A stretch of 64,000 nt of DNA, taken from CAYVUM01 sp964619055 (GTDB taxonomy: Bacteria; Pseudomonadota; Alphaproteobacteria; Rhodospirillales; Defluviicoccaceae). The position numbers were made by a program, and so were the translations under genes. Shown in pieces: positions 33,044 to 42,025 of this stretch. The stretch spans positions 1 through 64,000 of the forward strand of contig CAZUDB010000006.1 of assembly GCA_964619055.1 (NCBI GenBank), written 5' to 3'. Under the pieces are notes generated by a model that was given only the letters and a program-made list of their open reading frames with translations, was not told where the DNA came from and ran no database searches. Numbering within the stretch: the first letter of the stretch is position 1; every line of letters starts with the position of its first letter.

Positions 33044-34314
33044 TGTCCATCGCCGTGGACAACATACTTGAAGCTCGTCAACTGCTCGACGCCCACGGGA
33101 CCACGGGCATGGAGTTTGCCCGTTGCGATCCCAATCTCCGCCCCCATCCCGAATTCCCCACCGTCGGCAAACTGGGTCGACGTATTGACCATGACGATTG
33201 CGCTGTCCAAAGCCTGCAAGAAGCGGTCGGCGACCGCCTCATCCTCTGTGACGATCGCCTCCGTGTGCTCAGAGGAATGCTGGCGAATGTGGGCGATCGC
33301 CTCCTCCAGGTCGTCAACAACGCGGATCGATAAAATCGCGTCGAGATATTCCGTGTCCCAGTCGGCCGCCACAGCTGGGATCACCCGTTCGTCCAGTCTA
33401 CACACGGTGTCATCACCGCGAACCTCGCAACCTGCAGCAATCAGATCGTCAAGAATCGTCGGCAGGACTGCTGAAGCGATGGTGCGATCCACAAGCACTG
33501 TTTCCGTCGCACCGCAAATCCCCGTCCGGCGCATCTTGGCGTTCACCACGATCCGGCGGGCCTTCTCCCGATCAGCCGCGCCATGGACATAGGTGTGACA
33601 GATGCCTTCCAGGTGCTTGAACAACGGCACCCTGCTCTCCCGACTGACCCGTTCGATCAGCGAACGACCGCCCCTCGGTACAATCACGTCGATATCCTCG
33701 GTCAACGTCAGCATGGCGCCAACGCAGGCCCGATCCGTTGTCGGCACCAACTGAATGGCCGCCGCCGGCAACGCGCTTTCAGCCAAGCCGTCAGCCAGAC
33801 ATGCCATGATGGCGCGGGAGGAGTGAAAGCTCTCCGAACCAGACCGCAGAATCGCGGCGTTGCCCGCTTTCAAGCACAAGCTGCCGGCATCGGCGGTGAC
33901 GTTTGGCCGAGACTCAAAAATCACGCCAATAACGCCAAGTGGCGTGCGGACCCGGCTGATACGGAGGCCGTTGGGGCGCTCCCAGGCGGCCATGACGTCG
34001 CCGACAGGGTCGGGCAGTGCCGCCACCTCTTCAACGCCCCGGGCTACCGCATCCAATCGCTCCTCGGTCAGTTTCAGTCGGTCGATCATGGCCGCAGACA
34101 GGTCTTTGTCCTCTGCAGCAGCCAAATCAAGGTGGTTCGCGGCCAGAACGTCACCCGCCCGATCGCGCAGCGCCGTCGCGGCCCACCTCAGCGCAAGATT
34201 TTTAGTGGCCGTGTCGACGGTGGCCATGATTGTCGCCGCATCACGCGCGGCCCGGCCCATACGAGCCATGATGTCCGCAGCGGATTCGAACTGTACGACA
34301 GCTTCGGCTGGCAT
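33031..34314 (-). CDS. proA: Glutamate-5-semialdehyde dehydrogenase (gamma-glutamyl phosphate reductase)
   Basis: Second enzyme of proline synthesis, reducing gamma-glutamyl phosphate with NADPH; 427 residues. The catalytic Cys is in RRTGICGATET. IFESRPNVTADAGSLCLKAGN, VPRGGRSLIERV and FGMGAEIGIATGKLHARGPVGV are typical of the family. ATG 34314 begins the conserved protein; a longer frame adds 27 residues that look non-coding. proB is not adjacent here. The gene overlaps nadD by 13 bp. Confidence 0.96.
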   Translation of the reverse strand: MPAEAVVQFESAADIMARMGRAARDAATIMATVDTATKNLALRWAATALRDRAGDVLAANHLDLAAAEDKDLSAAMIDRLKLTEERLDAVARGVEEVAALPDPVGDVMAAWERPNGLRISRVRTPLGVIGVIFESRPNVTADAGSLCLKAGNAAILRSGSESFHSSRAIMACLADGLAESALPAAAIQLVPTTDRACVGAMLTLTEDIDVIVPRGGRSLIERVSRESRVPLFKHLEGICHTYVHGAADREKARRIVVNAKMRRTGICGATETVLVDRTIASAVLPTILDDLIAAGCEVRGDDTVCRLDERVIPAVAADWDTEYLDAILSIRVVDDLEEAIAHIRQHSSEHTEAIVTEDEAVADRFLQALDSAIVMVNTSTQFADGGEFGMGAEIGIATGKLHARGPVGVEQLTSFKYVVHGDGQCRP

Positions 34315-34500
34315 ATCGGTGCCTCGCTCGTCCCTCTTCCCAACAAGGAACTCTAGCGCATTGAGAGTGCGCCTGCATTGAATTTTCGATTGCACAAAGA
34401 TGAACGCAAGTGCTCATCCGAACAAAGGAGCACTGATCCAAGAGATCCCGCGCGTTCCGCTCCAGGAGGACTTGATTCTCTGACGCGGCGGACCGCAGCC

Positions 34501-35727
34501 TTAAAGAGCGTCACCACGGAGCAACCGCGGCAACGTGCCGACGGTGCCCATAGCGTGGCGCATGAACATCTTCTTTAGGGCCGGCATGCGGTTGACAACG
34601 CCAAGACCCAGATCCCGCGCCACACGGACAGGCGCAATGTCATTCGAAAACAGTCGATTGAGGCCATCGGTCATGGCCAGCATTAGGTGATTGTCGAACC
34701 GTCGCGCCCGCTCATAGCGGCCCAGCACGGCGCGTGTGCCAGGATCGGCCCCCACCCTGGCCTCGTCAACAATCACTTCCGCCAGCGCTGCAATATCGCG
34801 AAAGCCCATGTTCAGGCCCTGACCGGCGATGGGGTGCATGCCATGATAGGCATCACCGACCAGGGCCAAGCGATGGTCAACCGCCCTTTCGGCAAACTGG
34901 AGGGAAAGCCCGTACGACCATCGCGGGCTGATCAGCTCCACGTCGCCCAGAAAATCACCAATACGAGTCGCGATCTCCGCAGAAAAAAACTTATCATTGA
35001 GGCGAAGGTAAGCCGGCGCCAGCGCTTTTCGCTCTGTCCACACGATACACGCGCGGTCTTCACCGAGTGGCAGGATCGCAAACGGACCCGACGGTAGGAA
35101 ATGTTCGTGAGCGATGTTCCCGTGCGGCACCTGATGACGGATGGAGCAGACGATCCCGACCTGATCATAGTCCCAGCGGGTGAGCCGAATTCCAGCCTGA
35201 TCACGGGTGAGCGAAGAACGCCCATCAGCCGCTACGGCAAGCGGGGCCTGAACGGTCTGGCCGGTGGACAATGTCGCGGTAATGTAGCCACTGTCGCGAT
35301 TTAGCTGCATGAGGCGCGACGGTGCCAGGACCGTCACCGCCGGCAACGCGTTGAGGCGTGCAAAGATCGCCGCGCGAAGGTGACGGTTCTCGACCATGTG
35401 ACCGAAGGGCTCCTCACCCACGTCTTCGGCATCGTAGTGCAGAAACAGCGGCGATTGGCCATCGGACACGCGGATTTCGAGCATAGGCGTCGCCTCAGCG
35501 ACGTGTTGCCAGACGCCGGCACCCGTCAACAAGCGGCGCGACGTCAAGGCGATGGCCGACGCGCGGCCATCGAAGCCCGCATCAAGCAAAGCCTTCGGCT
35601 CCGCCTGGTCCACGACCACGGTGCGAACTCCGACACCACCGAGGGCCGCGGCCAAGGTGCCGCCAACAAGGCCACCGCCGACGACGAACACGTCTGCATC
35701 AATGCACTTCGACGTCGATGATCCCAT
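34501..35727 (-). CDS. UbiH/UbiF/VisC/COQ6 family FAD-dependent hydroxylase
   Basis: Aromatic-ring hydroxylase of 408 residues, most likely in ubiquinone synthesis. The N-terminal FAD motif is VFVVGGGLVGGTLAAAL. DGRASAIALTSRRLL and the second FAD motif LVGDAYHGMHPIAGQGLNMGFRD follow; the latter is the family signature. Several paralogues share this layout, and which ring position it modifies cannot be told from sequence alone. It is divergent from glnK. Confidence 0.93.
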   Translation of the reverse strand: MGSSTSKCIDADVFVVGGGLVGGTLAAALGGVGVRTVVVDQAEPKALLDAGFDGRASAIALTSRRLLTGAGVWQHVAEATPMLEIRVSDGQSPLFLHYDAEDVGEEPFGHMVENRHLRAAIFARLNALPAVTVLAPSRLMQLNRDSGYITATLSTGQTVQAPLAVAADGRSSLTRDQAGIRLTRWDYDQVGIVCSIRHQVPHGNIAHEHFLPSGPFAILPLGEDRACIVWTERKALAPAYLRLNDKFFSAEIATRIGDFLGDVELISPRWSYGLSLQFAERAVDHRLALVGDAYHGMHPIAGQGLNMGFRDIAALAEVIVDEARVGADPGTRAVLGRYERARRFDNHLMLAMTDGLNRLFSNDIAPVRVARDLGLGVVNRMPALKKMFMRHAMGTVGTLPRLLRGDAL

Positions 35728-35860
35728 GGTCGCTTAAGTTCCTTTCCATAGGCAATTGCACATAATTTAATCAAGAAGGCGCCGAATGTGCGATCATCCG
35801 TGTCGGCGAAAGCGAATGTCAAGGACCGCTGCGCCCCAAAATTCGCCTTCGGAGCAACTT

Positions 35861-35877
35861 TCGGCACGATTTTTGAA
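35861..35877 (+). promoter_or_regulatory. Sigma-54 promoter of glnK
   Basis: TCGGCAC, five bases, then TTGAA matches the -24/-12 pattern TTGGCAC-N5-TTGCW apart from the -24 T and the -12 C. It lies 113 bp before the glnK ATG, and its core closely resembles the element upstream of amt. RpoN is encoded in this window. Confidence 0.65.
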
Positions 35878-35989
35878 CACACCCCTCCAGACGTCGCGGG
35901 CTCGCGGCAGCTGCACGGTCGGTACTTTCCATCTACCCACCGTTCCGGCTGCTGCCGGGGCCGTGGCACAGTAGCCAAGAGGACATGAG

Positions 35990-36328
35990 ATGAAACTGAT
36001 CAGCGCGATCATCAAGCCCTTTAAGCTCGACGAAGTTCGCGAGGCGCTGACGGCCTTGGGGGTGCAGGGCATGACAGTCAGTGAGGTAAAGGGGTTCGGA
36101 CGTCAAAAAGGTCATGCCGAGATTTATCGGGGTGCCGAATACACGATCAACTTTGTACCTAAGACCAAGCTGGATGTGGTCGTCCCCGACGACTTGGTGG
36201 AAGCGGTTGTGGAATCGATCCGTAGCACAGCCACGACGGATAAAATCGGCGACGGCAAGATCTTTGTCATGGACGTGGAGAGAGCCGTCCGCATCCGAAC
36301 CGGTGAGTCCGACGCGGACGCCCTGTGA
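35990..36328 (+). CDS. glnK: Nitrogen regulatory protein P-II (GlnK/GlnB)
   Basis: Trimeric PII signal protein of 112 residues that senses 2-oxoglutarate and ATP/ADP. The T-loop carries the uridylylation site Tyr51 (YRGAEYTINF), the B-loop is TATTDKIGDGKIFV, and the C-loop includes AVRIRTGE. Its position 325 bp before amt on the same strand, with a sigma-54 promoter, marks it as the GlnK type that blocks AmtB under ammonium sufficiency (inference from context). Confidence 0.96.
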   Translation: MKLISAIIKPFKLDEVREALTALGVQGMTVSEVKGFGRQKGHAEIYRGAEYTINFVPKTKLDVVVPDDLVEAVVESIRSTATTDKIGDGKIFVMDVERAVRIRTGESDADAL

Positions 36329-36653
36329 TTCAATGACTGCCCGTTTGATGATCACGATTTCACCACGTGCTCACGACGCGGGCACTCACGATGACCGGCC
36401 GCTGTTCTGGACTTCTTGGTGTGACAGAATTTCGACCGGAATTACCGCAATTTTTAACCGGCCACATAGCTTTGGCACGATCTTTGTTAGACGAACGTCG
36501 ACGGACGGCCCGTCATGCTCGGTATCCCCGATCATGATCCGGACCGGGAAATGGGAGCGAGGTCGCCATCAGGCGCCATCAGCTGAAACCGTTGGCACCG
36601 TCGAACGTGAACGGCGTGGCCGAACGTAAGGCCATCGAAGGAGAACTCTGACT
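36329..36653 (+). other. glnK-amt intergenic region
   Basis: About 325 bp. It contains a -24/-12 promoter at 36472-36488 and a leader of roughly 150 nt before amt. AAGGAGAACT lies just before the amt ATG. I see no clear hairpin terminator for glnK, so read-through from glnK may also reach amt. Confidence 0.55.
36472..36488 (+). promoter_or_regulatory. Sigma-54 promoter of amt
   Basis: TTGGCAC (36472-36478), GATCT, then TTGTT (36484-36488) is a strong match to the -24/-12 consensus, only the -12 C being T. It lies 166 bp upstream of the amt start. No enhancer site for NtrC was identified by eye. Confidence 0.75.
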
Positions 36654-37955
36654 ATGCGTTTCGACTGGAAATCGCTTTGCCTCGCAGGGCTGGCCACGCT
36701 GTTGCTGACCGTCGGCTCCAGCCCAGCATTGGCTCAAGAAGCGACGCTGGATACGGGCGATACAGCATGGATGCTGACCGCCACGGCCCTCGTTCTATTC
36801 ATGACGATCCCTGGCTTGGCGCTGTTTTACGGCGGCATGGTGCGCAAGAAAAACCTCCTGTCGATGTTGATGCAGAGCTTTGCCACCTGCTGTTTAATGA
36901 CCGTGCTGTGGATGGTGATCGGCTATTCCCTAGCGTTCTCGGACGGCGGCAGCCTCAATGACTACGTGGGCGGCTTGGACAACCTGTTCCTGCAGAACCT
37001 GAGCTTTGACTCACTCAGCGGCACCATCCCCGAAACGGTCTTCATGACCTTCCAAATGACATTTGCGATCATTACGCCGGCCCTGATCACCGGCGCCTTC
37101 GCCGATCGCATGAAATTCTCCGCGATGCTGCTGTTCTTGGGCCTGTGGATGCTCATCGTTTACGCGCCGGTCACGCACTGGGTGTGGGGCGGCGGCTTTC
37201 TGGCCGAAGATGGCGTGCTCGATTTCGCCGGCGGTACCGTCGTTCACATTAACGCAGGTATTGCGGGCTTGGTTGCGGCGATCGTCCTCGGCCGGCGTGC
37301 TGGCTATGGCACCGAAAACATGGCGCCACACAATTTGTCGCTGAGCATCATTGGTGCGTCGATGCTGTGGGTTGGCTGGTTCGGCTTCAATGCCGGCTCG
37401 GCCGTCGGCTCCAACTTCACCGCCGGCATGGCCATGGCCGTCACGCAAATCGCCACCGCGGCGGCGGCGCTGACCTGGATTTTCCTGGAGTGGGCCATCC
37501 GCGGCAAACCGAGCGTGCTCGGCATCGTGTCCGGCGCCGTCGGTGGCCTCGTCGCCATCACACCGGCCTCCGGTTTCGTCGGTCCGATGGGCGCATTAGC
37601 CATCGGCGTCGGATCGGGCGCCATGTGCTACTGGGGTGCCACGTGGCTGAAGAACACGCTTGGTTATGACGACTCCCTTGACGTGTTCGGCATCCACGGC
37701 ATCGGCGGCATCGTCGGTGCATTGCTCACGGGCGTCTTTGCGGTCGAAGCCATCGGTGGCACACCGGGCCTCATCGAAGGGAACCCCGGACAAGTTTGGA
37801 CCCAGTTCGTCGGCATTGTTGCCACGGTGATCTGGTCTGGCGTCATCTCCTTCATTCTCTTGAAGATCATCGATCTCATTATCGGCCTGCGTGTCGAGGA
37901 AGAGGTGGAGATCGGTGGTCTCGATCTGGGGCTTCACGGCGAGACCGTACAGTAA
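36654..37955 (+). CDS. amtB: Ammonium transporter
   Basis: Amt/Mep/Rh channel of 433 residues. A signal peptide (MRFDWKSLCLAGLATLLL..SPALAQ) precedes 11 predicted helices. The ammonium-pathway residues lie in GGTVVHINAGIAG and DVFGIHGIGGIVGALLTGVFA, which hold the paired His. PGLALFYGGMVRKKNLLS is the usual second-helix segment. It sits directly after glnK and shares its type of sigma-54 promoter, so it is expected to be induced under nitrogen limitation and blocked by GlnK. Confidence 0.96.
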   Translation: MRFDWKSLCLAGLATLLLTVGSSPALAQEATLDTGDTAWMLTATALVLFMTIPGLALFYGGMVRKKNLLSMLMQSFATCCLMTVLWMVIGYSLAFSDGGSLNDYVGGLDNLFLQNLSFDSLSGTIPETVFMTFQMTFAIITPALITGAFADRMKFSAMLLFLGLWMLIVYAPVTHWVWGGGFLAEDGVLDFAGGTVVHINAGIAGLVAAIVLGRRAGYGTENMAPHNLSLSIIGASMLWVGWFGFNAGSAVGSNFTAGMAMAVTQIATAAAALTWIFLEWAIRGKPSVLGIVSGAVGGLVAITPASGFVGPMGALAIGVGSGAMCYWGATWLKNTLGYDDSLDVFGIHGIGGIVGALLTGVFAVEAIGGTPGLIEGNPGQVWTQFVGIVATVIWSGVISFILLKIIDLIIGLRVEEEVEIGGLDLGLHGETVQ

Positions 37956-38479
37956 CTGAACCCGGGCCGGGGTTTCCGCGCGACGGTTTCTGCCTTCTCC
38001 GTCTCGGACCCTCGGTTAGCCTTGGCCGGAAGCGCTCGCTTCCGGCCTTTTTCTTTTCCGACACCACGATGCCGCCGGTCGCAGGCCGAAGGGTCACCGC
38101 ACCATCCGGATGGTGGGCGTACAGGTGCAAGGACAGACACGAATCAGCGCATACTTTTGTGCCAAGGCAGCTCCGAACACGCGGCGAGGCCTGGTCGCAT
38201 TGTGCGGGACGCTTGCCCACACCGGGCCAAGCGCGTCGGTCCAGAGGTCATGCGTTCCGATCGGTCATGCTCAGCGCCAACGTCACCTTTGCCCGCTGTT
38301 CCAAGCGGTTATGGCGATCCGGAGGTCCCGAAACCACCCGCGGCTTGGCGCGACGGCGCCATCGATACCCGATAGCGGCAGTAGCGCCTCGCCATGACAA
38401 TGGTCAGCGCCTTGTCCCCGGTCCGAGCGTTCCGCTACCTGTTGGAAATGGTTGCTTCAGTGTGCCTCAAGCGAATGGA
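37956..38479. other. Intergenic region between amtB and ftsK
   Basis: About 520 bp. The amt terminator lies at 38024-38057. The rest (38060-38479) is G+C-rich with open frames that have no ribosome site or family motif. The ftsK promoter presumably lies near the right end. Confidence 0.45.
38024..38057 (+). terminator. Intrinsic terminator of amtB
   Basis: GGCCGGAAGC and GCTTCCGGCC form a perfect 10-bp stem with loop GCTC, followed by TTTTTCTTTT. A textbook Rho-independent terminator 68 bp after the amtB stop. Confidence 0.95.
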
Positions 38480-40915
38480 ATGGTTATGGTGAAACCACGA
38501 ACACGGGACGGTGCATGGTTTCCCCTTGGTCTCGTCGACGCCGTTCAACGTCGCCTATTCGAAGCGGCGGGACTTGTCCTGATGATTTTGGCCGGAGTCC
38601 TCGCGGTCGCATTGGCCAGCTTCTCAGCCGACGATCCGTCATGGAACCATGCGACCGGTTTGCCAGCCTCAAATTTGCTTGGCGAGGCCGGTGCCTCCTT
38701 TGCGGACGTTGCCCTGCGAATGACCGGGCTCGCCGCTCTGGCCCCTGTTTTAGCACTGTCTGCCTGGGGATGGCTCCTAATGGGCCGCCACGGCATTCAC
38801 CGCCCGTGCGCCCGCAGCGCTGGCGTTCTCTTTGCGACCGCAGTTGGCACTATGGCCTTGGCGACCTGTCCGACGCCGGCGTCGTGGCCTTTGCCGGGCG
38901 GCCTTGGTGGCCTGGCAGGCGACGCGCTGTTGGCCACCATCATCGGCATGACGGGCATCACCTCGATGGCCACCACTGGCGCCGCCGCCGCGTTGGTTTC
39001 AGGAGTCGTGCTGTTTTGGAGCTGCGAAATCACCTGGAGGGAGCTGAAAGCCATCCCTCGGCAGTTGCTTCGCACGGCCCAAGCGGTGGGATCGGGCATC
39101 CGCCGCGCATCCGCCTGGACGCTTGCAGTGGCCAACCATGCAAGCGGTCATATGCGCCGCGCTCTAACCCTGGCCCGCGCCCGACCACGCTGTGACGAGC
39201 CGAACCCCAGTAAGCAGCACCTGTCGGACCCCAGCATCGACACCGCGACGGCGACAACCGGCGGAGATGGGATGATTGCGCCGAGGGACAAAATCCGTCA
39301 CGACGCGGAGCCGGAACGAACTCCGTCGGTGGTCCCGCCGGCCACGATGGGACAAAAGGCTGCCAAGGGCCGCCAAGGCTCCCTCAATCTGCAGGACGGC
39401 GAAGAGCAGTCTTACCGGCCGCCACCATTGGACGCCCTACGTGCCCCGGCGGCCAAGGTTGTGGACGATGGTCTCAATCACGACGCCCTCCAGCAAAACG
39501 CCCGGATGCTGTCCGGCGTCCTGGAAGACTTCGGTGTTCGCGGTGAGATCGATCGGGTTCGTCCAGGGCCTGTCATTACGCTCTATGAGCTGGAACCGGC
39601 ACCCGGCACCAAGACCTCCAGGGTCATCGGACTGGCCGACGATATCGCCCGCTCCATGAGCGCCGTATCGGTGCGGGTTGCCGTCGTTCCCGGCCGCAAT
39701 GTCATCGGGATCGAGTTACCTAACCACCGGCGCGAGACGGTTTATCTGCGCGAGCTGTTGGCCGCCGAAGGCTTTGAACAGGCCGGCTCCACGCTGACAC
39801 TGGCCCTCGGCAAAGACATTGGCGGCGCTCCAGTGTATGTCGACCTGACCCGAATGCCACATCTGCTCATTGCCGGCACCACCGGCTCCGGCAAGTCGGT
39901 GGCGATCAACACCATGATCCTGTCCCTCATATATCGGCGCTCACCGGAGACATGCCGCCTGATCCTGATCGATCCCAAGATGCTGGAGCTGTCCGTTTAT
40001 GATGGCATTCCACATCTGCTGACCCCCGTCGTCACTGATCCGGCCAAAGCCGTAGTGGCGCTGAAGTGGACCGTTCGGGAGATGGAGGAGCGCTACCGGA
40101 TGATGTCCCAGCTCGGAGTGCGCAATATCGCCGGTTTCAATGCGCGCGTCAGTGAGGCTCGGGCCAAAGGTGAGGCGCTGATCCGGCGGGTCCAGACGGG
40201 GTTCGATGAAGACGGCCACCCTGTCTACGAGGATCAATCGCTGGATTTGGAGCCACTGCCCTTTATCGTTGTCATCGTCGACGAGATGGCGGACCTCATG
40301 CTGGTGGCCGGTAAGGACATTGAGGCCGCCGTTCAGCGATTGGCGCAAATGGCCCGTGCTGCCGGCATTCATCTGATTCTTGCCACGCAACGCCCGAGCG
40401 TGGATGTGATCACCGGCACGATCAAGGCCAACTTTCCGACGCGTATTAGCTTTCGGGTTGCCTCGAAAATCGACAGTCGGACAATCCTCGGCGAGATGGG
40501 AGCCGAACAATTGTTGGGCCAGGGCGACATGCTCTACATGGCTGGCGGCGGGCGGGTCAGTCGTGTCCATGGCCCGTTCGTGGCCGATGACGAAGTGGAG
40601 ACGATCGTTCGTCACTTGCAAAGCCAGGGGGAACCGCACTACGTCGCGTCCGTTACGGACGAGTCCGACGTCGATCAAGTGCGCCCGACCGACGGCGCGT
40701 TCGAGGCCTCGGAGGATGGCGATCAGCTCTATGATGAAGCTTTGGCCGTGGTCGCGCGTGATGGCAAAGCGTCCACCAGTTATGTCCAACGCCGCCTTCA
40801 GATCGGCTATAATCGCGCCGCAAGGCTCATTGAGCGGATGGAGAGCGAAGGCGTGGTCAGCAAGCCGGATCGGGTCGGCCGGCGCGAAGTCCTGGTTGGG
40901 GACCACGCGTCCTGA
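38480..40915 (+). CDS. ftsK: DNA translocase FtsK
   Basis: Septal DNA pump of about 811 residues that clears the chromosome dimer-resolution region at division. Four predicted N-terminal membrane helices (about 25-190) are followed by a variable linker and the motor domain. Walker A is IAGTTGSGKSVAIN, Walker B is VVIVDEMADLM, and ATQRPSVDVITGTIKANFPTRI is typical. The C-terminal winged-helix gamma domain (YVQRRLQIGYNRAARLIERME) reads KOPS sequences. The frame stays open far upstream, but the start is set at ATG 38480 or 38486, where the first membrane segment follows. lolA follows on the same strand. Confidence 0.95.
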   Translation: MVMVKPRTRDGAWFPLGLVDAVQRRLFEAAGLVLMILAGVLAVALASFSADDPSWNHATGLPASNLLGEAGASFADVALRMTGLAALAPVLALSAWGWLLMGRHGIHRPCARSAGVLFATAVGTMALATCPTPASWPLPGGLGGLAGDALLATIIGMTGITSMATTGAAAALVSGVVLFWSCEITWRELKAIPRQLLRTAQAVGSGIRRASAWTLAVANHASGHMRRALTLARARPRCDEPNPSKQHLSDPSIDTATATTGGDGMIAPRDKIRHDAEPERTPSVVPPATMGQKAAKGRQGSLNLQDGEEQSYRPPPLDALRAPAAKVVDDGLNHDALQQNARMLSGVLEDFGVRGEIDRVRPGPVITLYELEPAPGTKTSRVIGLADDIARSMSAVSVRVAVVPGRNVIGIELPNHRRETVYLRELLAAEGFEQAGSTLTLALGKDIGGAPVYVDLTRMPHLLIAGTTGSGKSVAINTMILSLIYRRSPETCRLILIDPKMLELSVYDGIPHLLTPVVTDPAKAVVALKWTVREMEERYRMMSQLGVRNIAGFNARVSEARAKGEALIRRVQTGFDEDGHPVYEDQSLDLEPLPFIVVIVDEMADLMLVAGKDIEAAVQRLAQMARAAGIHLILATQRPSVDVITGTIKANFPTRISFRVASKIDSRTILGEMGAEQLLGQGDMLYMAGGGRVSRVHGPFVADDEVETIVRHLQSQGEPHYVASVTDESDVDQVRPTDGAFEASEDGDQLYDEALAVVARDGKASTSYVQRRLQIGYNRAARLIERMESEGVVSKPDRVGRREVLVGDHAS

Positions 40916-40982
40916 GGTTGACCCGACGGCTTCGTTCGACCATGCCGGGCGGCATGGCAGCGAAAAGGTTGACATCAGCACC

Positions 40983-41726
40983 ATGATCAAACGTGAGCAA
41001 GCCGCTTCAGTGCGGCGCCGTTTCGGACATTGTGTCAGAGCAGGACGATCTGTGCTTGATCCCTCTGCGTACTTCGGACGCGGTTTTCGGCTGAAGTGGG
41101 CTGGCGTGGTCGCCGGTCTGGCCGGTGTTGCAATCGTGATCGCGGCCCTCGTCTCGATTGGCCCATTCCAAGCGTCCGCGCGTGTCACCCACCCCGACCT
41201 TGTCCGGGTGCAGCGCTACTTGAATGGTGTCCAGTCCATGCATGCCCGCTTCCTGCAGGTGTCATCCGACGGTGGCCGCGCTTCCGGCGAGATTTATCTC
41301 AACAGACCGGGCCGGATGCGCCTGGACTACGATCCGCCCGTCCCGGTGCTCGTGGTCGCCGACGGCACTTTTCTGATCTATTACGATGAGGAACTGCAGC
41401 AGGTCAGCTATCTGCCCCTGGGATCGACACCGGCGGACATTCTCACCCGGCCCAACATAGAGCTTGGCGGCGAGGACTTGGTGGTGACCAATCTGGCCAA
41501 GAGCGATGATTCCATCCAGGTTACCGTTGTTCAGGCTGACGATCCGCAAGCGGGACGCGTTACCCTCTATTTCAGCGACAATCCCGTTTCCTTGCGAAAA
41601 TGGACGGTCCTCGACGCCCAGGGTGTAGAAACGCAGGTGACATTGGTATCACCGGAGTTCGGGGTTTCGGTCGATCCGAAGCTGTTTCAGTTTTCCGATC
41701 CGCGGGTCACTAAACCCATTCCTTAG
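40983..41726 (+). CDS. lolA: Outer-membrane lipoprotein carrier protein LolA
   Basis: Periplasmic chaperone moving lipoproteins from LolCDE to the outer membrane; 247 residues. A basic N-terminus is followed by a hydrophobic segment (WAGVVAGLAGVAIVIAALVS), which may act as an uncleaved anchor or a signal. The LolA domain shows VQRYLNGVQSMHARFLQVS, GEIYLNRPGRMRLDYDPP and VPVLVVADGTFLIYYDEELQQVSYLPLGSTP. ftsK-lolA order is common in alphaproteobacteria. The N-terminal region is about 45 residues longer than usual. Confidence 0.92.
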   Translation: MIKREQAASVRRRFGHCVRAGRSVLDPSAYFGRGFRLKWAGVVAGLAGVAIVIAALVSIGPFQASARVTHPDLVRVQRYLNGVQSMHARFLQVSSDGGRASGEIYLNRPGRMRLDYDPPVPVLVVADGTFLIYYDEELQQVSYLPLGSTPADILTRPNIELGGEDLVVTNLAKSDDSIQVTVVQADDPQAGRVTLYFSDNPVSLRKWTVLDAQGVETQVTLVSPEFGVSVDPKLFQFSDPRVTKPIP

Positions 41727-41869
41727 CCGAAGCCGTAGTCTCGCGCCTGACGTTGCAGATCCGGCGCCGACGGTCGACGCGCTCGGCGAATGGACGACGC
41801 ATTCATGCGGTAGACGCATGGCTGACCTGCTTTCCGTGCAATGGTGTCCGTTCATGGCTATGGCCACCT

Positions 41870-41985
41870 GTTTCTAATGGGATCAATTAACGTTCCCAAC
41901 CGGTGGGTTCCCCTGCCCGCCGGGGCCTCCCTCCCCTGGAGGCGTGAGCGCCCGGTTTCCCCCCTAACCGGGCGCTCTTTCTTGA
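41870..41985 (+). ncRNA. Candidate small RNA with two C-rich hairpin loops
   Basis: Hairpin one is GCCTCC (41925-41930), loop CTCCCCT, GGAGGC (41938-41943). Hairpin two is a 12-bp perfect stem, 41946-41957 with 41966-41977, loop TCCCCCCT, followed by TTTCTTG as a terminator. C-rich loops that can pair with ribosome-binding sites are the mark of alphaproteobacterial CcsR/'cuckoo' and alpha-r families (from memory). The 5' end is not defined and no good promoter was seen, so the start is a guess. Alternatively the second hairpin is simply the lolA terminator. Confidence 0.4.
41946..41982 (+). terminator. Strong intrinsic terminator downstream of lolA
   Basis: GAGCGCCCGGTT (41946-41957) pairs perfectly with AACCGGGCGCTC (41966-41977), followed by TTTCTT. 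It ends the lolA transcript, or a separate small RNA, 220 bp after the lolA stop. Confidence 0.85.
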
Positions 41986-42025
41986 GATTAGCTTTCAAAA
42001 ATGTCGGCCCCGCGTGCCGTCGGCG

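Larger units (their letters stand above)
41727..42025. other. Intergenic region between lolA and the response regulator
   Basis: About 300 bp between convergent genes. The left half holds nothing I recognise. The right half contains two stem-loops with C-rich loops ending in a terminator, described as a candidate small RNA. Confidence 0.5.

Noticed and set aside
37796..38479. Upstream part of the long ftsK frame
   Set aside because: It runs through the end of amtB and its terminator in a different frame, so it cannot be coding for FtsK.
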